Shown here piece after piece: positions 47,169 to 53,850 of a stretch of 53,850 bases of DNA. Numbering within the stretch: the stretch's first letter is position 1; each line of letters begins with the position of its first letter. The DNA is from Achromobacter animicus (lineage in GTDB: Bacteria > Pseudomonadota > Gammaproteobacteria > Burkholderiales > Burkholderiaceae_B), in NCBI RefSeq assembly GCF_902859585.1, contig NZ_CADIJM010000022.1, positions 1 to 53,850 on the forward strand. Direction: 5' to 3'. A program made the position numbers and the translations under genes. The notes beneath the pieces are model-generated. The model was given only the letters and a program-made list of their open reading frames with translations, did not search any database and was not told the origin of the DNA.

Positions 47169-47202
47169 CTGTCATGGTCTTGTCACGTTGGGTACCTAAG
47201 AT
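47169..47202 (+). promoter_or_regulatory. Pho box and -10 upstream of pstS
   Basis: CTGTCATGGTCTTGTCAC (47169-47186) contains two half-sites, CTGTCAT and TTGTCAC, with 11-base periodicity (13 of 18 to consensus by my count). TAAGAT at 47197-47202 stands exactly ten bases downstream as the -10. The layout is the same as at ppk. Confidence 0.85.
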
Positions 47203-47274
47203 GCGAGGGTCGCTGAAAGACAGGCAGCTAAAAAGCCTGCCAAGACTCCTTTAACGAGCACAGAAGGAACCCAG

Positions 47275-48315
47275 ATGTTCAAACGTGTCTTCAAGCAAGT
47301 TTCCGTGGGCGTCGCGCTGAGCGCCGCCGTTTTTGCCGTCCAGGCCGCCAACGTCACCGGCGCCGGCGCATCGTTCCCGTACCCGATCTACGCCAAGTGG
47401 GCGTCCGACTACAAGGCTGCGACCAACAACGCGGTCAACTACCAGTCCATCGGTTCGGGCGGTGGTCAACAGCAGATCATTGCAAAGACGGTCGACTTTG
47501 GCGCTTCGGATGACCCGATGAAGGCTGCCGACCTGGAAAAGCACGGCCTGCTGCAATTCCCCGCCGTGATCGGCGGCACTGTCGCCGTCGTGAACGTCGA
47601 CGGCGTCGAGCCGGGCAAGCTGAAGCTGTCGGGCAAGGTCCTGGCCGACATCTTCCTGGGCAAGATCAAGAAGTGGGACGACGCTGCGCTGAAGGCGCTG
47701 AACCCCGACGTCAAGCTGCCCTCGGCCGACATCATCGTCGTGCACCGTTCGGACGGCTCGGGCACCACCTTCGGCTGGACGAACTACCTGTCCAAGGTGT
47801 CGCCGGAGTGGAAGTCGCAAGTCGGTGAAGGCAAGGCCGTCAAGTGGCCCACCGGTCAGGGCGGCAAGGGCAACGAAGGCGTCGCCGCCTACGTCGGCCA
47901 GCTGAAGAACTCGATCGGCTACGTCGAATACGCCTACGCCAAGCAGAACAAGCTGGCCTGGACGCAACTGCAGAACAAGGACGGCAAGTTCGTCCAGCCC
48001 GAGCAAAAGGCTTTCGCTGCCGCGGCCGCCAACGCCGACTGGAAGAGCGCGCCGGGCATGGGCGTGGTCCTGACCGACGAGCCGGGCGCCGATTCGTGGC
48101 CCGTCACCGCCGCCACCTTCATCCTGATCCACAAGTCGCAAGACAAGCCGGTTCAGGGCAAGGCTGTGCTGGACTTCTTCGACTGGGCCTTCAAGAACGG
48201 CGCCAAGTCGGCTGAAGCCATGGACTACGTGCCGCTGCCGGAAGCCGTGACCAAGGAAATCCGCGCCGCCTGGGGCGAAGTGAAGTCCACTGACGGCCAG
48301 GCTGTCTGGAAGTAA
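47275..48315 (+). CDS. pstS: Phosphate ABC transporter substrate-binding protein
   Basis: This 346-residue periplasmic phosphate-binding protein has a signal peptide (MFKRVFKQVSVGVALSAAVF, cleaved after AVQA). The mature start ANVTGAGASFPYPIYAKW is the PstS hallmark. Phosphate-contact segments visible are SIGSGGGQQQIIAKTVDFGA and HRSDGSGTTFGWTNYL. AAGGAA precedes ATG 47275. It is the first gene of pstSCAB and is preceded by a Pho box; a hairpin separates it from pstC. Confidence 0.98.
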   Translation: MFKRVFKQVSVGVALSAAVFAVQAANVTGAGASFPYPIYAKWASDYKAATNNAVNYQSIGSGGGQQQIIAKTVDFGASDDPMKAADLEKHGLLQFPAVIGGTVAVVNVDGVEPGKLKLSGKVLADIFLGKIKKWDDAALKALNPDVKLPSADIIVVHRSDGSGTTFGWTNYLSKVSPEWKSQVGEGKAVKWPTGQGGKGNEGVAAYVGQLKNSIGYVEYAYAKQNKLAWTQLQNKDGKFVQPEQKAFAAAAANADWKSAPGMGVVLTDEPGADSWPVTAATFILIHKSQDKPVQGKAVLDFFDWAFKNGAKSAEAMDYVPLPEAVTKEIRAAWGEVKSTDGQAVWK

Positions 48316-48326
48316 ATCAGTACCGA

Positions 48327-48359
48327 GCGGCCCCGACGCCTGATGGCGGGCGGGGCCGC
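48327..48359 (+). promoter_or_regulatory. Large intercistronic hairpin between pstS and pstC
   Basis: GCGGCCCCG (48327-48335) pairs with CGGGGCCGC (48351-48359), and an inner CGCC/GGCG stem with loop TGAT extends it. There is no T-run. It probably protects the 3' end of pstS mRNA or partly ends transcription, giving more binding protein than permease. Confidence 0.7.
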
Positions 48360-48415
48360 CGCTTGTAAATCGACCTCTCTGCTGTTCCCCCAGGTTTCCT
48401 AAGGAAAGTCCATCC

Positions 48416-49432
48416 ATGAGCGCGGTAATGGATAATAGTGTGCCGCTTCCGCCCAGCGTGGCGGATTCCGTGACTACCGGCACGCCTTCGCCTATGAAGC
48501 AAACAAAAAACGCGCTGATGGATGCGCTGTTCAAGAATCTGACCCGCCTGTTCGCCTTCCTGGTGTTCATTCTTCTGGCGGCGATTCTCATCTCCCTCAT
48601 CTACGGCAGCCGCGAATCGCTGGCCAAATATGGCCTGTCGTTCCTGTGGCTCAATGACTGGGACCCGGTCAACTCCAATTACGGCGCCGTCGTGCCGATC
48701 ATCGGCACGTTGCTGACGTCCGCGATCGCACTGATCATCGCCGTGCCGGTGTCCTTCGGCATCGCCATCTTCCTGACCGAACTCTCTCCGACCTGGCTGC
48801 GCCGCCCGCTGGGCACCGCCATCGAAATGCTGGCGGCCATCCCGTCCATCATTTACGGCATGTGGGGCCTGTTCGTCTTCGTGCCCGTGTTCCAGCAGTA
48901 CGTGCAGCCGTTCCTGATCGCGACGTTGGGCAATCTTCCCATCATCGGCGGGCTGTTTGCGGGCCCACCGTTCGGTATCGGCATCTTCACCGCCGGCCTG
49001 ATCCTGTCGATCATGATCATCCCGTTCATCGCCGCGGTGATGCGCGACGTGTTCGAACTGGTCCCCGCGATGCTCAAGGAATCGGCCTACGGCCTGGGCA
49101 GCACGACCTGGGAAGTGATGTGGCGCGTAGTGCTGCCCTTCACCAAGTCGGGCGTCATCGGCGGCATCATGCTCGGCCTGGGCCGTGCCCTGGGCGAGAC
49201 GATGGCCGTGACCTTCGTCATCGGCAACGCCTTCAAGTGGTCCGGTTCCCTGTTCTCGCCCGGCAACTCCATCGCCTCGGCGCTCGCCAACGAATTCAAC
49301 GAGGCGGGCGGCATCCAGAAGGCGGCATTGCTGGAACTGGGCCTGATCCTGTTCCTGATCACGACCATCGTGCTGGCCTTGGCCAAGACGCTGCTGGTCC
49401 GCCTGTCCGCCGGCGAAGGCAAGAAGACCTGA
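48416..49432 (+). CDS. pstC: Phosphate ABC transporter permease PstC
   Basis: This 338-residue inner-membrane subunit has a cytoplasmic N-terminal tail (about 40 residues) and six or so membrane helices. [20 protein letters not shown] begins the permease core. [20 protein letters not shown] and [20 protein letters not shown] (EAA-type loop) are characteristic PstC segments. AAGGAAA precedes ATG 48416. It pairs with PstA, 24 bases downstream. Confidence 0.97.
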   Translation: MSAVMDNSVPLPPSVADSVTTGTPSPMKQTKNALMDALFKNLTRLFAFLVFILLAAILISLIYGSRESLAKYGLSFLWLNDWDPVNSNYGAVVPIIGTLLTSAIALIIAVPVSFGIAIFLTELSPTWLRRPLGTAIEMLAAIPSIIYGMWGLFVFVPVFQQYVQPFLIATLGNLPIIGGLFAGPPFGIGIFTAGLILSIMIIPFIAAVMRDVFELVPAMLKESAYGLGSTTWEVMWRVVLPFTKSGVIGGIMLGLGRALGETMAVTFVIGNAFKWSGSLFSPGNSIASALANEFNEAGGIQKAALLELGLILFLITTIVLALAKTLLVRLSAGEGKKT

Positions 49433-49456
49433 CGCCCGGAGCACAAGGAAAAAATC

Positions 49457-50311
49457 ATGGCTGAATCCGTACTCAACATGCAGAACGGCATCTATCGCCG
49501 GCGCCGCGTGGTCAATCGCATCATGCTCGCCGTGTCGATGACGACGCTGGTCTTCGGCCTGTTCTGGCTGTTCTGGATCATTCTCACGTTGCTGATGAAG
49601 GGTGCGCCCGCGCTGTCGTACACGCTCTTCACCGAAATCACGCCGCCGCCGGGCCAGGCGGGGGGCTTGCTCAACGCCATTCTCGGCAGTGTGATGATGG
49701 CGGGCGTCGGCACGCTGATCGGCACGCCGGTCGGCATCCTGGCCGGCACCTATCTGGCTGAATACGGCCAGCGCGGCTGGCTGGCGCCGGCCACGCGCTT
49801 CCTGAACGACGTGCTGCTGTCGGCGCCGTCCATCATCATCGGCCTGTTCATCTATGCCGTGTATGTGGCGCAGGTCGGGCATTACTCGGGTTGGGCCGGC
49901 GCCATTGCGCTGTCCATCCTGGTGATCCCGGTCGTGGTCCGCACCACCGACAACATGCTGCTGCTGGTGCCCAACAGCCTGCGCGAGGCGACCGCCGCGC
50001 TGGGCTGCCCGAAGTGGCGCATGATCACGCTGGTCTGCTATCGCGCCGCCAAGTCCGGCATCATCACCGGCGTGCTGCTCGCGATCGCCCGCATCTCCGG
50101 CGAAACCGCGCCGCTGCTGTTCACCGCGCTGTCGAATCAGTTCATGTCGCTGAACATGAACGGCCCGATGGCCAACCTGCCGGTCGTCATCTACCAATAC
50201 GCCGCCAGCCCCTTCAAGGACTGGAACAACCTGGCCTGGGCCGGCGCCACGCTGATCACGCTGCTGGTGTTGGGCATCAACATCATCGCCCGCAACCTGT
50301 TCCGCAAATAA
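49457..50311 (+). CDS. pstA: Phosphate ABC transporter permease PstA
   Basis: This 284-residue inner-membrane partner of PstC has about six helices. [40 protein letters not shown] and the coupling loop [20 protein letters not shown] are typical of PstA. An ACAAGGAAAAA ribosome binding site precedes ATG 49457. pstB follows after 49 bases. Confidence 0.97.
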   Translation: MAESVLNMQNGIYRRRRVVNRIMLAVSMTTLVFGLFWLFWIILTLLMKGAPALSYTLFTEITPPPGQAGGLLNAILGSVMMAGVGTLIGTPVGILAGTYLAEYGQRGWLAPATRFLNDVLLSAPSIIIGLFIYAVYVAQVGHYSGWAGAIALSILVIPVVVRTTDNMLLLVPNSLREATAALGCPKWRMITLVCYRAAKSGIITGVLLAIARISGETAPLLFTALSNQFMSLNMNGPMANLPVVIYQYAASPFKDWNNLAWAGATLITLLVLGINIIARNLFRK

Positions 50312-50360
50312 AGATCGCTTTGCCGGCGCGCTGGACGCGCCGACATCCAAGGGAAACCCA

Positions 50361-51137
50361 ATGGAAAACACCGCTACCGCAGTCAAGAACAAGCTCGAGG
50401 TCAAGAACCTGAACTTCTACTACGGCAAGTTCCACGCGATTCGCAACGTGAACATGTCGATCCAGGAGAAGAAGGTCACCGCCTTCATCGGCCCGTCGGG
50501 CTGCGGCAAATCGACGCTGCTGCGCACGTTCAACCGCATGTTCGAGCTGTACCCCGGCCAGCGCGCCGAGGGCGAAATTCTGCTGGACGGCGACAATCTG
50601 CTCACGGCCAAGACCGACATCTCGCTGATCCGCGCCAAGATCGGCATGGTCTTCCAGAAGCCCACGCCGTTCCCCATGAGCATCTACGACAACATCGCCT
50701 TCGGCGTGCGTCTGTTCGAACGCCTGTCCAAGGGCGAAATGGACGAGCGCGTGGAATGGGCGCTGAGCAAGGCTGCACTGTGGAATGAAGTGAAGGACAA
50801 GCTGCACCAGAGCGGCAACAGCCTGTCCGGCGGCCAGCAACAGCGTCTGTGCATCGCGCGCGGCGTGGCGATCAAGCCCGAAGTGCTCCTGCTTGACGAG
50901 CCGTGCTCGGCCCTGGATCCCATCTCCACCGCCAAGATCGAAGAGCTGATCGCCGAACTGAAGAACGACTACACCGTCGTGATCGTGACGCACAACATGC
51001 AGCAGGCTGCGCGTTGCTCGGATTACACGGCGTATATGTATCTGGGCGAGCTGATGGAATTTGGTCAGACTGATCAGATCTTCGTGAAGCCTTCGCGTAA
51101 GGAGACTGAGGACTACATTACGGGTCGATTTGGCTGA
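50361..51137 (+). CDS. pstB: Phosphate ABC transporter ATP-binding protein
   Basis: This 258-residue ATPase has Walker [10 protein letters not shown] at residues 44-52, Q-loop [16 protein letters not shown] (the PstB form), signature [13 protein letters not shown], Walker [17 protein letters not shown] and switch His in [19 protein letters not shown] precedes ATG 50361. In relatives pstB is usually followed by phoU and phoBR; here tRNA-Pro starts 42 bases after the stop. Confidence 0.98.
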   Translation: MENTATAVKNKLEVKNLNFYYGKFHAIRNVNMSIQEKKVTAFIGPSGCGKSTLLRTFNRMFELYPGQRAEGEILLDGDNLLTAKTDISLIRAKIGMVFQKPTPFPMSIYDNIAFGVRLFERLSKGEMDERVEWALSKAALWNEVKDKLHQSGNSLSGGQQQRLCIARGVAIKPEVLLLDEPCSALDPISTAKIEELIAELKNDYTVVIVTHNMQQAARCSDYTAYMYLGELMEFGQTDQIFVKPSRKETEDYITGRFG

Positions 51138-51160
51138 TCGCGATTTGTCGAGCAGGTTTC

Positions 51161-51169
51161 TGGTATAGT
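51161..51169 (+). promoter_or_regulatory. Extended -10 promoter of tRNA-Pro
   Basis: TGG followed by TATAGT (51164-51169) is an extended -10 element eleven bases before the tRNA. No -35 hexamer stands at the standard distance. Confidence 0.6.
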
Positions 51170-51179
51170 CTCCACCCTT

Positions 51180-51256
51180 CGGGGCGTAGCGCAGCCTGGT
51201 AGCGCATCTGCTTTGGGAGCAGAGGGTCGTGAGTTCGAATCCCACCGCCCCGACCA
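51180..51256 (+). tRNA. tRNA-Pro(TGG)
   Basis: The cloverleaf has acceptor CGGGGCG/CGCCCCG, D arm GCGC...GCGC, and anticodon stem TCTGC/GCAGA around TTTGGGA (anticodon TGG at 51214-51216). The T arm is GTGAG-TTCGAAT-CCCAC and contains one A:C mismatch. The discriminator is A and CCA is encoded at 51254-51256. Sequence after it is of different character, so it probably marks a genomic-island insertion site. Confidence 0.97.
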
Positions 51257-51305
51257 TACAAATCAAGACCTTACGCTGAGGTCCCCTAGTTCTCCTTTGT
51301 TTTGG

Positions 51306-51325
51306 TGGACTAGCTAGTGGACTAG
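51306..51325. repeat. Short direct repeat beside tRNA-Pro, possible att-associated site
   Basis: TGGACTAG occurs twice (51306-51313 and 51318-51325) with CTAG between, about 50 bases after the tRNA. It may be part of a recombinase arm or core site, but no second copy of the tRNA end is present in this window to define an att pair. Confidence 0.4.
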
Positions 51326-51330
51326 TTGCA

Positions 51331-51369
51331 AAAGCCCTTCCTACGCGCCGCATAGGAAGGGCTTTTTTA
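51331..51369 (+). terminator. Strong terminator after tRNA-Pro
   Basis: AAGCCCTTCCTA (51332-51343) pairs perfectly with TAGGAAGGGCTT (51353-51364), followed by a run of T. It ends tRNA-Pro transcription. Confidence 0.9.
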
Positions 51370-51402
51370 TGCTGTCTCATCCCCCGTCGGCACACTCAAA
51401 TG

Positions 51403-51438
51403 AAAAGGCCTTGCACAGTGCTCTGTGCAAGGCCTTTT
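51403..51438. terminator. Bidirectional terminator next to the AlpA-like gene
   Basis: A perfect 16-bp stem, AAAAGGCCTTGCACAG with its complement, has a TGCT loop (51419-51422). The A/T ends give U-runs in both directions. It lies 29 bases after the AlpA-like stop on the minus strand and is its likely terminator. Confidence 0.85.
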
Positions 51439-51467
51439 GTATCTTCTGGGCCAGTCGTGGTCTATGC

Positions 51468-51755
51468 CTAGTGAGGGGCCGATTTGCGCTCGTCAACCCA
51501 TCGTTGAATGTCACTCGCGCGCCAGCCGACTGCTTTGGAGGTGAGCTGAATCGGCTGGGGAAAATCCCCTTTTTTGATCAGGTCATAAACAGTCCATTTG
51601 GACAGTCCTATCACCCGGCGAAGGTCGTCGATTCGGTACACCAGCGCGGGTATTGGTGGCGCTTGGTGCGCAGCTTCGCTCGTGCCTGCCGCGCTTCCAA
51701 AAAAAATCGATTCTGACGTGGCGCGGCTCGCGTCGATGTCGTGCCTACCGTACAT
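51468..51755 (-). CDS. AlpA family DNA-binding regulator
   Basis: This 95-residue protein has a C-terminal MerR/excisionase-like helix-turn-helix: YRIDDLRRVIGLSKWTVYDL, then KKGDFPQPIQLTSKAVGWRA and SDIQRWV. This is the Phage_AlpA pattern, seen in regulators of P4-like islands that activate excision or integrase genes. The first 35 or so residues are unusual for the family, and a later start is possible. It is the only recognisable island gene near tRNA-Pro; no integrase lies between it and the tRNA. Confidence 0.8.
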   Translation of the reverse strand: MYGRHDIDASRATSESIFFGSAAGTSEAAHQAPPIPALVYRIDDLRRVIGLSKWTVYDLIKKGDFPQPIQLTSKAVGWRASDIQRWVDERKSAPH

Positions 51756-51756
51756 T

Positions 51757-52208
51757 CCTTCATGTAGGTACGGTACGGAGGGATCTCCGCTGGCGATTGC
51801 AACAGTCCGCGTATGTAGTTGATTCGGCGGGAAAAGCTCTGAACTTCACGCGGGTGAGCGCAACTCGAACTGGCCAAGATCTGCTGTATGGTGACTTGCG
51901 TCATTCCCAGCGTGGCCTATAGCAGGGGGGCTGCCTGTGGAGGTCTGATTTCGTGTGTCGACTTCAAGGGGGCCGCTATTTGTTCGGCATGGGGCCCTTG
52001 CCTGCGGCAGACGACCTGAGCTTGTCCGGCACACTGCGGGCGTGGTCTGGTATCGGCCGATGCAGCCACGCCCGATGCGGCTGGCTGCATGGCCTCCCCG
52101 GGCCTGAACTGCGTCGGCGATAGGCCGATTTCGACCCAAAGCGATCATTCGCACCCTGGCTCGTCCCTGCCTAAGTCTCGCTACCGGGAAATTGGTTTCG
52201 AGCACAGG
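51757..52208. other. Island edge with no clear gene
   Basis: Base composition is mixed and no frame shows convincing protein features. A minus-strand frame beginning at 51904 (MTQVTIQQILASSSCAHPRE) overlaps the AlpA-like start and could be a small upstream gene, but nothing confirms it. The region around 52110-52160 looks like decayed mobile-element sequence. Confidence 0.35.
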
Positions 52209-52313
52209 CGAGCTCTCGAATTCAGGACGAATGGAAACACTGCACCTTGCGTCGCCGAGGTTGAAATTCCTTCGCGGAAATTCACCCAAGTTGGAAAGGT
52301 GCCATTTTTCTAG
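52209..52313. repeat. Degenerate repeat, type L copy 1
   Basis: About 100 bases align with 53474-53575, sharing for example GGAAACACTGC, GCGTCGCCGA and CCAAGTTGGAAAGG. The end carries the core TTCACCCAAGTTGGAAAGG, which also resembles the type R repeats at 52536 and 53338. Confidence 0.7.
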
Positions 52314-52342
52314 AGTGCGACCTCCTGCCCCTCCCGCCACGC

Positions 52343-52532
52343 CTACAGGTCCACCCGCACCTTGCCCGCTTGCACCAGCCCGGCGACGTCGCGGATTTCC
52401 GCCAGCAGCGCGTCGCGCAGCTGGGCCGGGGTGCCGCCGGTGGGCAGGAAGCCCTGCTCGGCCAGCTTGGCGTGCACCGCGTCGGTCTGCAGCGCGCGGT
52501 TGATGCCCTGGTTCAAGGCGGCGATGGCGGCT
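52343..52532 (-). pseudogene. C-terminal fragment of a TctC/Bug substrate-binding protein
   Basis: Reading the minus strand, the frame gives LNQGINRALQTDAVHAKLAE, then QGFLPTGGTPAQL and ends VRVDL with TAG at 52345-52343. This is the typical C-terminus of Bug-family tricarboxylate-binding proteins (LN..INRAL...KL.EQG..P.GGTP). Only about 62 codons remain. The upstream side stops at the type R repeat (52536), and the downstream side is followed by the type L repeat, so the fragment is a truncated remnant. Its GC content is that of the core genome, unlike the flanking DNA. Confidence 0.8.
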
Positions 52533-52535
52533 GTC

Positions 52536-52581
52536 GAAGTTCAACGAACTTGGAAAGTTGGTCACTCAATTTGAAAAATAA
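52536..52581. repeat. Degenerate repeat, type R copy 1
   Basis: This 46-base segment matches 53338-53383 at 41 of 46 positions. On the plus strand both copies read as KFN-x-LG-x-LV-x-QFEK followed by TAA, so they may be the 3' end of a transposase-like gene. The first half abuts the TctC/Bug fragment. Confidence 0.75.
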
Positions 52582-52639
52582 CCAGGCGCGGGCTGTGAGG
52601 GCTGGCTGACGCAGTGCGCCAGCGGACCCGAGATGCGGT

Positions 52640-52951
52640 TCAGGTGGCTGGATCGACGTCCTTGAAACGCAGGTTGAGCGGGCGCAGCTTGGACCACAGC
52701 CACAGCCCCACGGCGGTGCTCGTGCCTACGATCAGCGTGATGCCGGTGGCGATGATGAAGCCGATCACCGGGCTAATCAATAGCGCATCAAGGCCCTCCA
52801 AGACGCGGCCGTTCCATTGGATCGAGCCCAAGCCGAAGAAAGTGCCGATGGCGCACAGGATCGCGAACGGGATCCAAGCCAGATACTGCCCTATGGCGAT
52901 GAGCTTGAACACGGACTTGAGACTTAGCTTGCGGATTTGGATGTCGCGCAC
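52640..52951 (-). CDS. Small inner-membrane protein, hypothetical
   Basis: This 103-residue protein starts with GTG at 52951, with GGAGG four bases upstream. It begins MRDIQIRKLSLKSVFKLIAI and has two or three hydrophobic helices (about residues 18-42 and 57-86) and a basic C-terminal tail (SKLRPLNLRFKDVD). Good ribosome binding site and membrane-protein composition argue that it is real. I have no functional assignment. It stands alone in the island edge. Confidence 0.65.
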   Translation of the reverse strand: MRDIQIRKLSLKSVFKLIAIGQYLAWIPFAILCAIGTFFGLGSIQWNGRVLEGLDALLISPVIGFIIATGITLIVGTSTAVGLWLWSKLRPLNLRFKDVDPAT

Positions 52952-53337
52952 GGCGCCTCCGGGTAATCAGGGTTGAGCATTGGGTCGGTCCGGGAATGCC
53001 ATGCCCCTTACTAAACTGCTGGGTGGCCGCATCCCCTCACACCGAGGTGGTGCATCAGCACCCTTCATCAACTTCTGGCACCCTCGCAAACAAATTCCAG
53101 TTGGCGGATGAATGCAAAGCGATACAGGCCCTCAGCTTGCTGTGAATGCGTACAGGCTGGGTAGTTTTTTAGAGGTGGTACGGATCGCAGACTTCGTATC
53201 CTCGGAGATCATACCGGTTTTATCGTGGAGAAGCCCTAGTACCCGAAGCCCTTAAAGAAGTTAAATGAGTCTTGCGATTTGGTTCACAAGCTTGAACTGA
53301 AGGAACGCGACATTCAGTCAGTCGCGGCACTGCTGTT
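52952..53337. other. No intact gene; short plus-strand coding remnant at its end
   Basis: This is lower-GC sequence without a complete gene. From 53240 an in-frame stretch of 47 codons runs into the type R repeat and ends with TAA at 53381-53383. It includes LNESCDLVHKLELKERDIQS and then VAALLLKFNGLGNL. It looks like the decayed C-terminus of a protein, but I do not recognise the family. Confidence 0.4.
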
Positions 53338-53383
53338 GAAGTTCAACGGACTAGGAAATTTGGTCCCTCAATTTGAAAAGTAA
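53338..53383. repeat. Degenerate repeat, type R copy 2
   Basis: This is the second copy of the 46-base repeat at 52536-52581, same orientation, five differences. It forms the end of the 47-codon coding remnant starting at 53240. Confidence 0.75.
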
Positions 53384-53473
53384 TAATTGTGTGGATCCAA
53401 GGGTGGTGCGGCCTTCCACCTCGATGAGGTGCAGAGGCTATGTGTGTGGGACTGCGCAGGCGGGGAAAGACGG

Positions 53474-53575
53474 TTAAGCTTTCGAGTACAGAATGAGTGG
53501 AAACACTGCTCCTCGCGTCGCCGAAGTTGGAATTCGTACTCGAAAATTCGTCCAAGTTGGAAAGGCGCCGTTGTC
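53474..53575. repeat. Degenerate repeat, type L copy 2
   Basis: This is the second copy of the element at 52209-52313, same orientation, roughly three quarters identical by eye. It ends in the core TTCGTCCAAGTTGGAAAGG. About 90 bases separate it from type R copy 2. Confidence 0.7.
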
Positions 53576-53850
53576 TTTATGATGCGTTTCAGCCCACTAC
53601 ATATTGAGCACTGTACGAGTGGCGCTATCGCTACGGGCCGTCTGTACATGGAGGCTCACGAATGCGTCGCGAATAGGTGTACCCGCAGGTGTGGTTTGAC
53701 AGTACAAGCATCCTCCTTGAGCCGTTAGTCCGCTTTCGACCGAGGCTGTGTGGAAACGCTTTTCGTCCTGCCAGCCACAGCGCAATAGCCTAGTCCGCAT
53801 CACCTTGGGCGGTCTTCACTTCGATTTTTCGAAGCGGGGCTCACTCAAGG
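53576..53850. other. Window end, nothing recognised
   Basis: Short frames here have no protein-like features. The sequence continues the mixed composition of the island edge. Confidence 0.4.

Noticed and set aside
51846-52565. 239-codon minus-strand ORF across the island edge
   Set aside because: It joins two repeats and the TctC/Bug fragment in the wrong frame; the correct frame of the fragment is different.
53597-53803. Minus-strand ORF at the window end
   Set aside because: No protein-like features, no ribosome binding site, and it overlaps other equally poor frames.

Overview
The window is chromosomal DNA from a high-GC beta-proteobacterium. Gene order and protein sequences point to Alcaligenaceae, most likely Achromobacter or Bordetella. 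The supports are ffs-dnaX-ybaB-recR, carAB, the greA/yhbY/rlmE/ftsH/folP/glmM block, and the AddAB-like repair pair. The genus is inferred from familiarity, not from a database search.

Layout. (1) 0-9 kb: the 5' part of a Lys/Ala-rich exported protein, tRNA-Arg(CCT), an MFS transporter with a tiny membrane protein behind it, and a nuclease/helicase pair (AddB-like, AddA-like). A repeat-rich spacer follows. (2) 9-12.7 kb: 4.5S RNA (ffs), dnaX, ybaB, recR. (3) 12.8-16.7 kb: a tightly packed operon of a class III CoA-transferase and an NMT1/SsuA-type ABC importer. (4) 16.7-20.6 kb, minus strand: a red/far-red photosensory operon of bacteriophytochrome, single-domain response regulator, a short histidine-kinase-like protein and heme oxygenase. 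(5) 20.7-26.8 kb: a carboxymuconolactone-decarboxylase-like protein, transaldolase, carA and carB. (6) 26.9-35.5 kb: an accessory block (SDR, histidine phosphatase, LysR regulator, ABC importer, FlxA-like protein, uracil-type permease) lying between carB and greA. (7) 36-42 kb: greA, yhbY, rlmE, ftsH, folP, glmM. (8) 42-51 kb: a phosphate-homeostasis cluster of olsB, a 36-codon Arg-rich small ORF, ppx divergent from ppk, and pstSCAB, with well-formed Pho boxes before ppk and pstS. (9) 51.2 kb to the end: tRNA-Pro(TGG) followed by the edge of a decayed genomic island. It holds strong terminators, an AlpA-type regulator, a truncated TctC/Bug gene end, a small membrane protein and a family of degenerate direct repeats.

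How the parts work together. The Pho cluster combines uptake (PstSCAB), storage and breakdown of polyphosphate (Ppk/Ppx), and probably replacement of phospholipid by ornithine lipid (OlsB). The phytochrome operon carries its own chromophore-making enzyme and downstream phosphorelay parts. The core blocks supply DNA replication and repair (DnaX, RecR, YbaB, AddAB-like), pyrimidine/arginine precursor supply (CarAB, uracil permease), and rRNA or protein quality control (RlmE, YhbY, FtsH).

I see no CRISPR array, toxin-antitoxin pair or complete prophage. The most unusual material is the phytochrome operon, the rearranged Pho cluster with its small ORF, the repeat structures around ffs, and the repeat family in the island edge.
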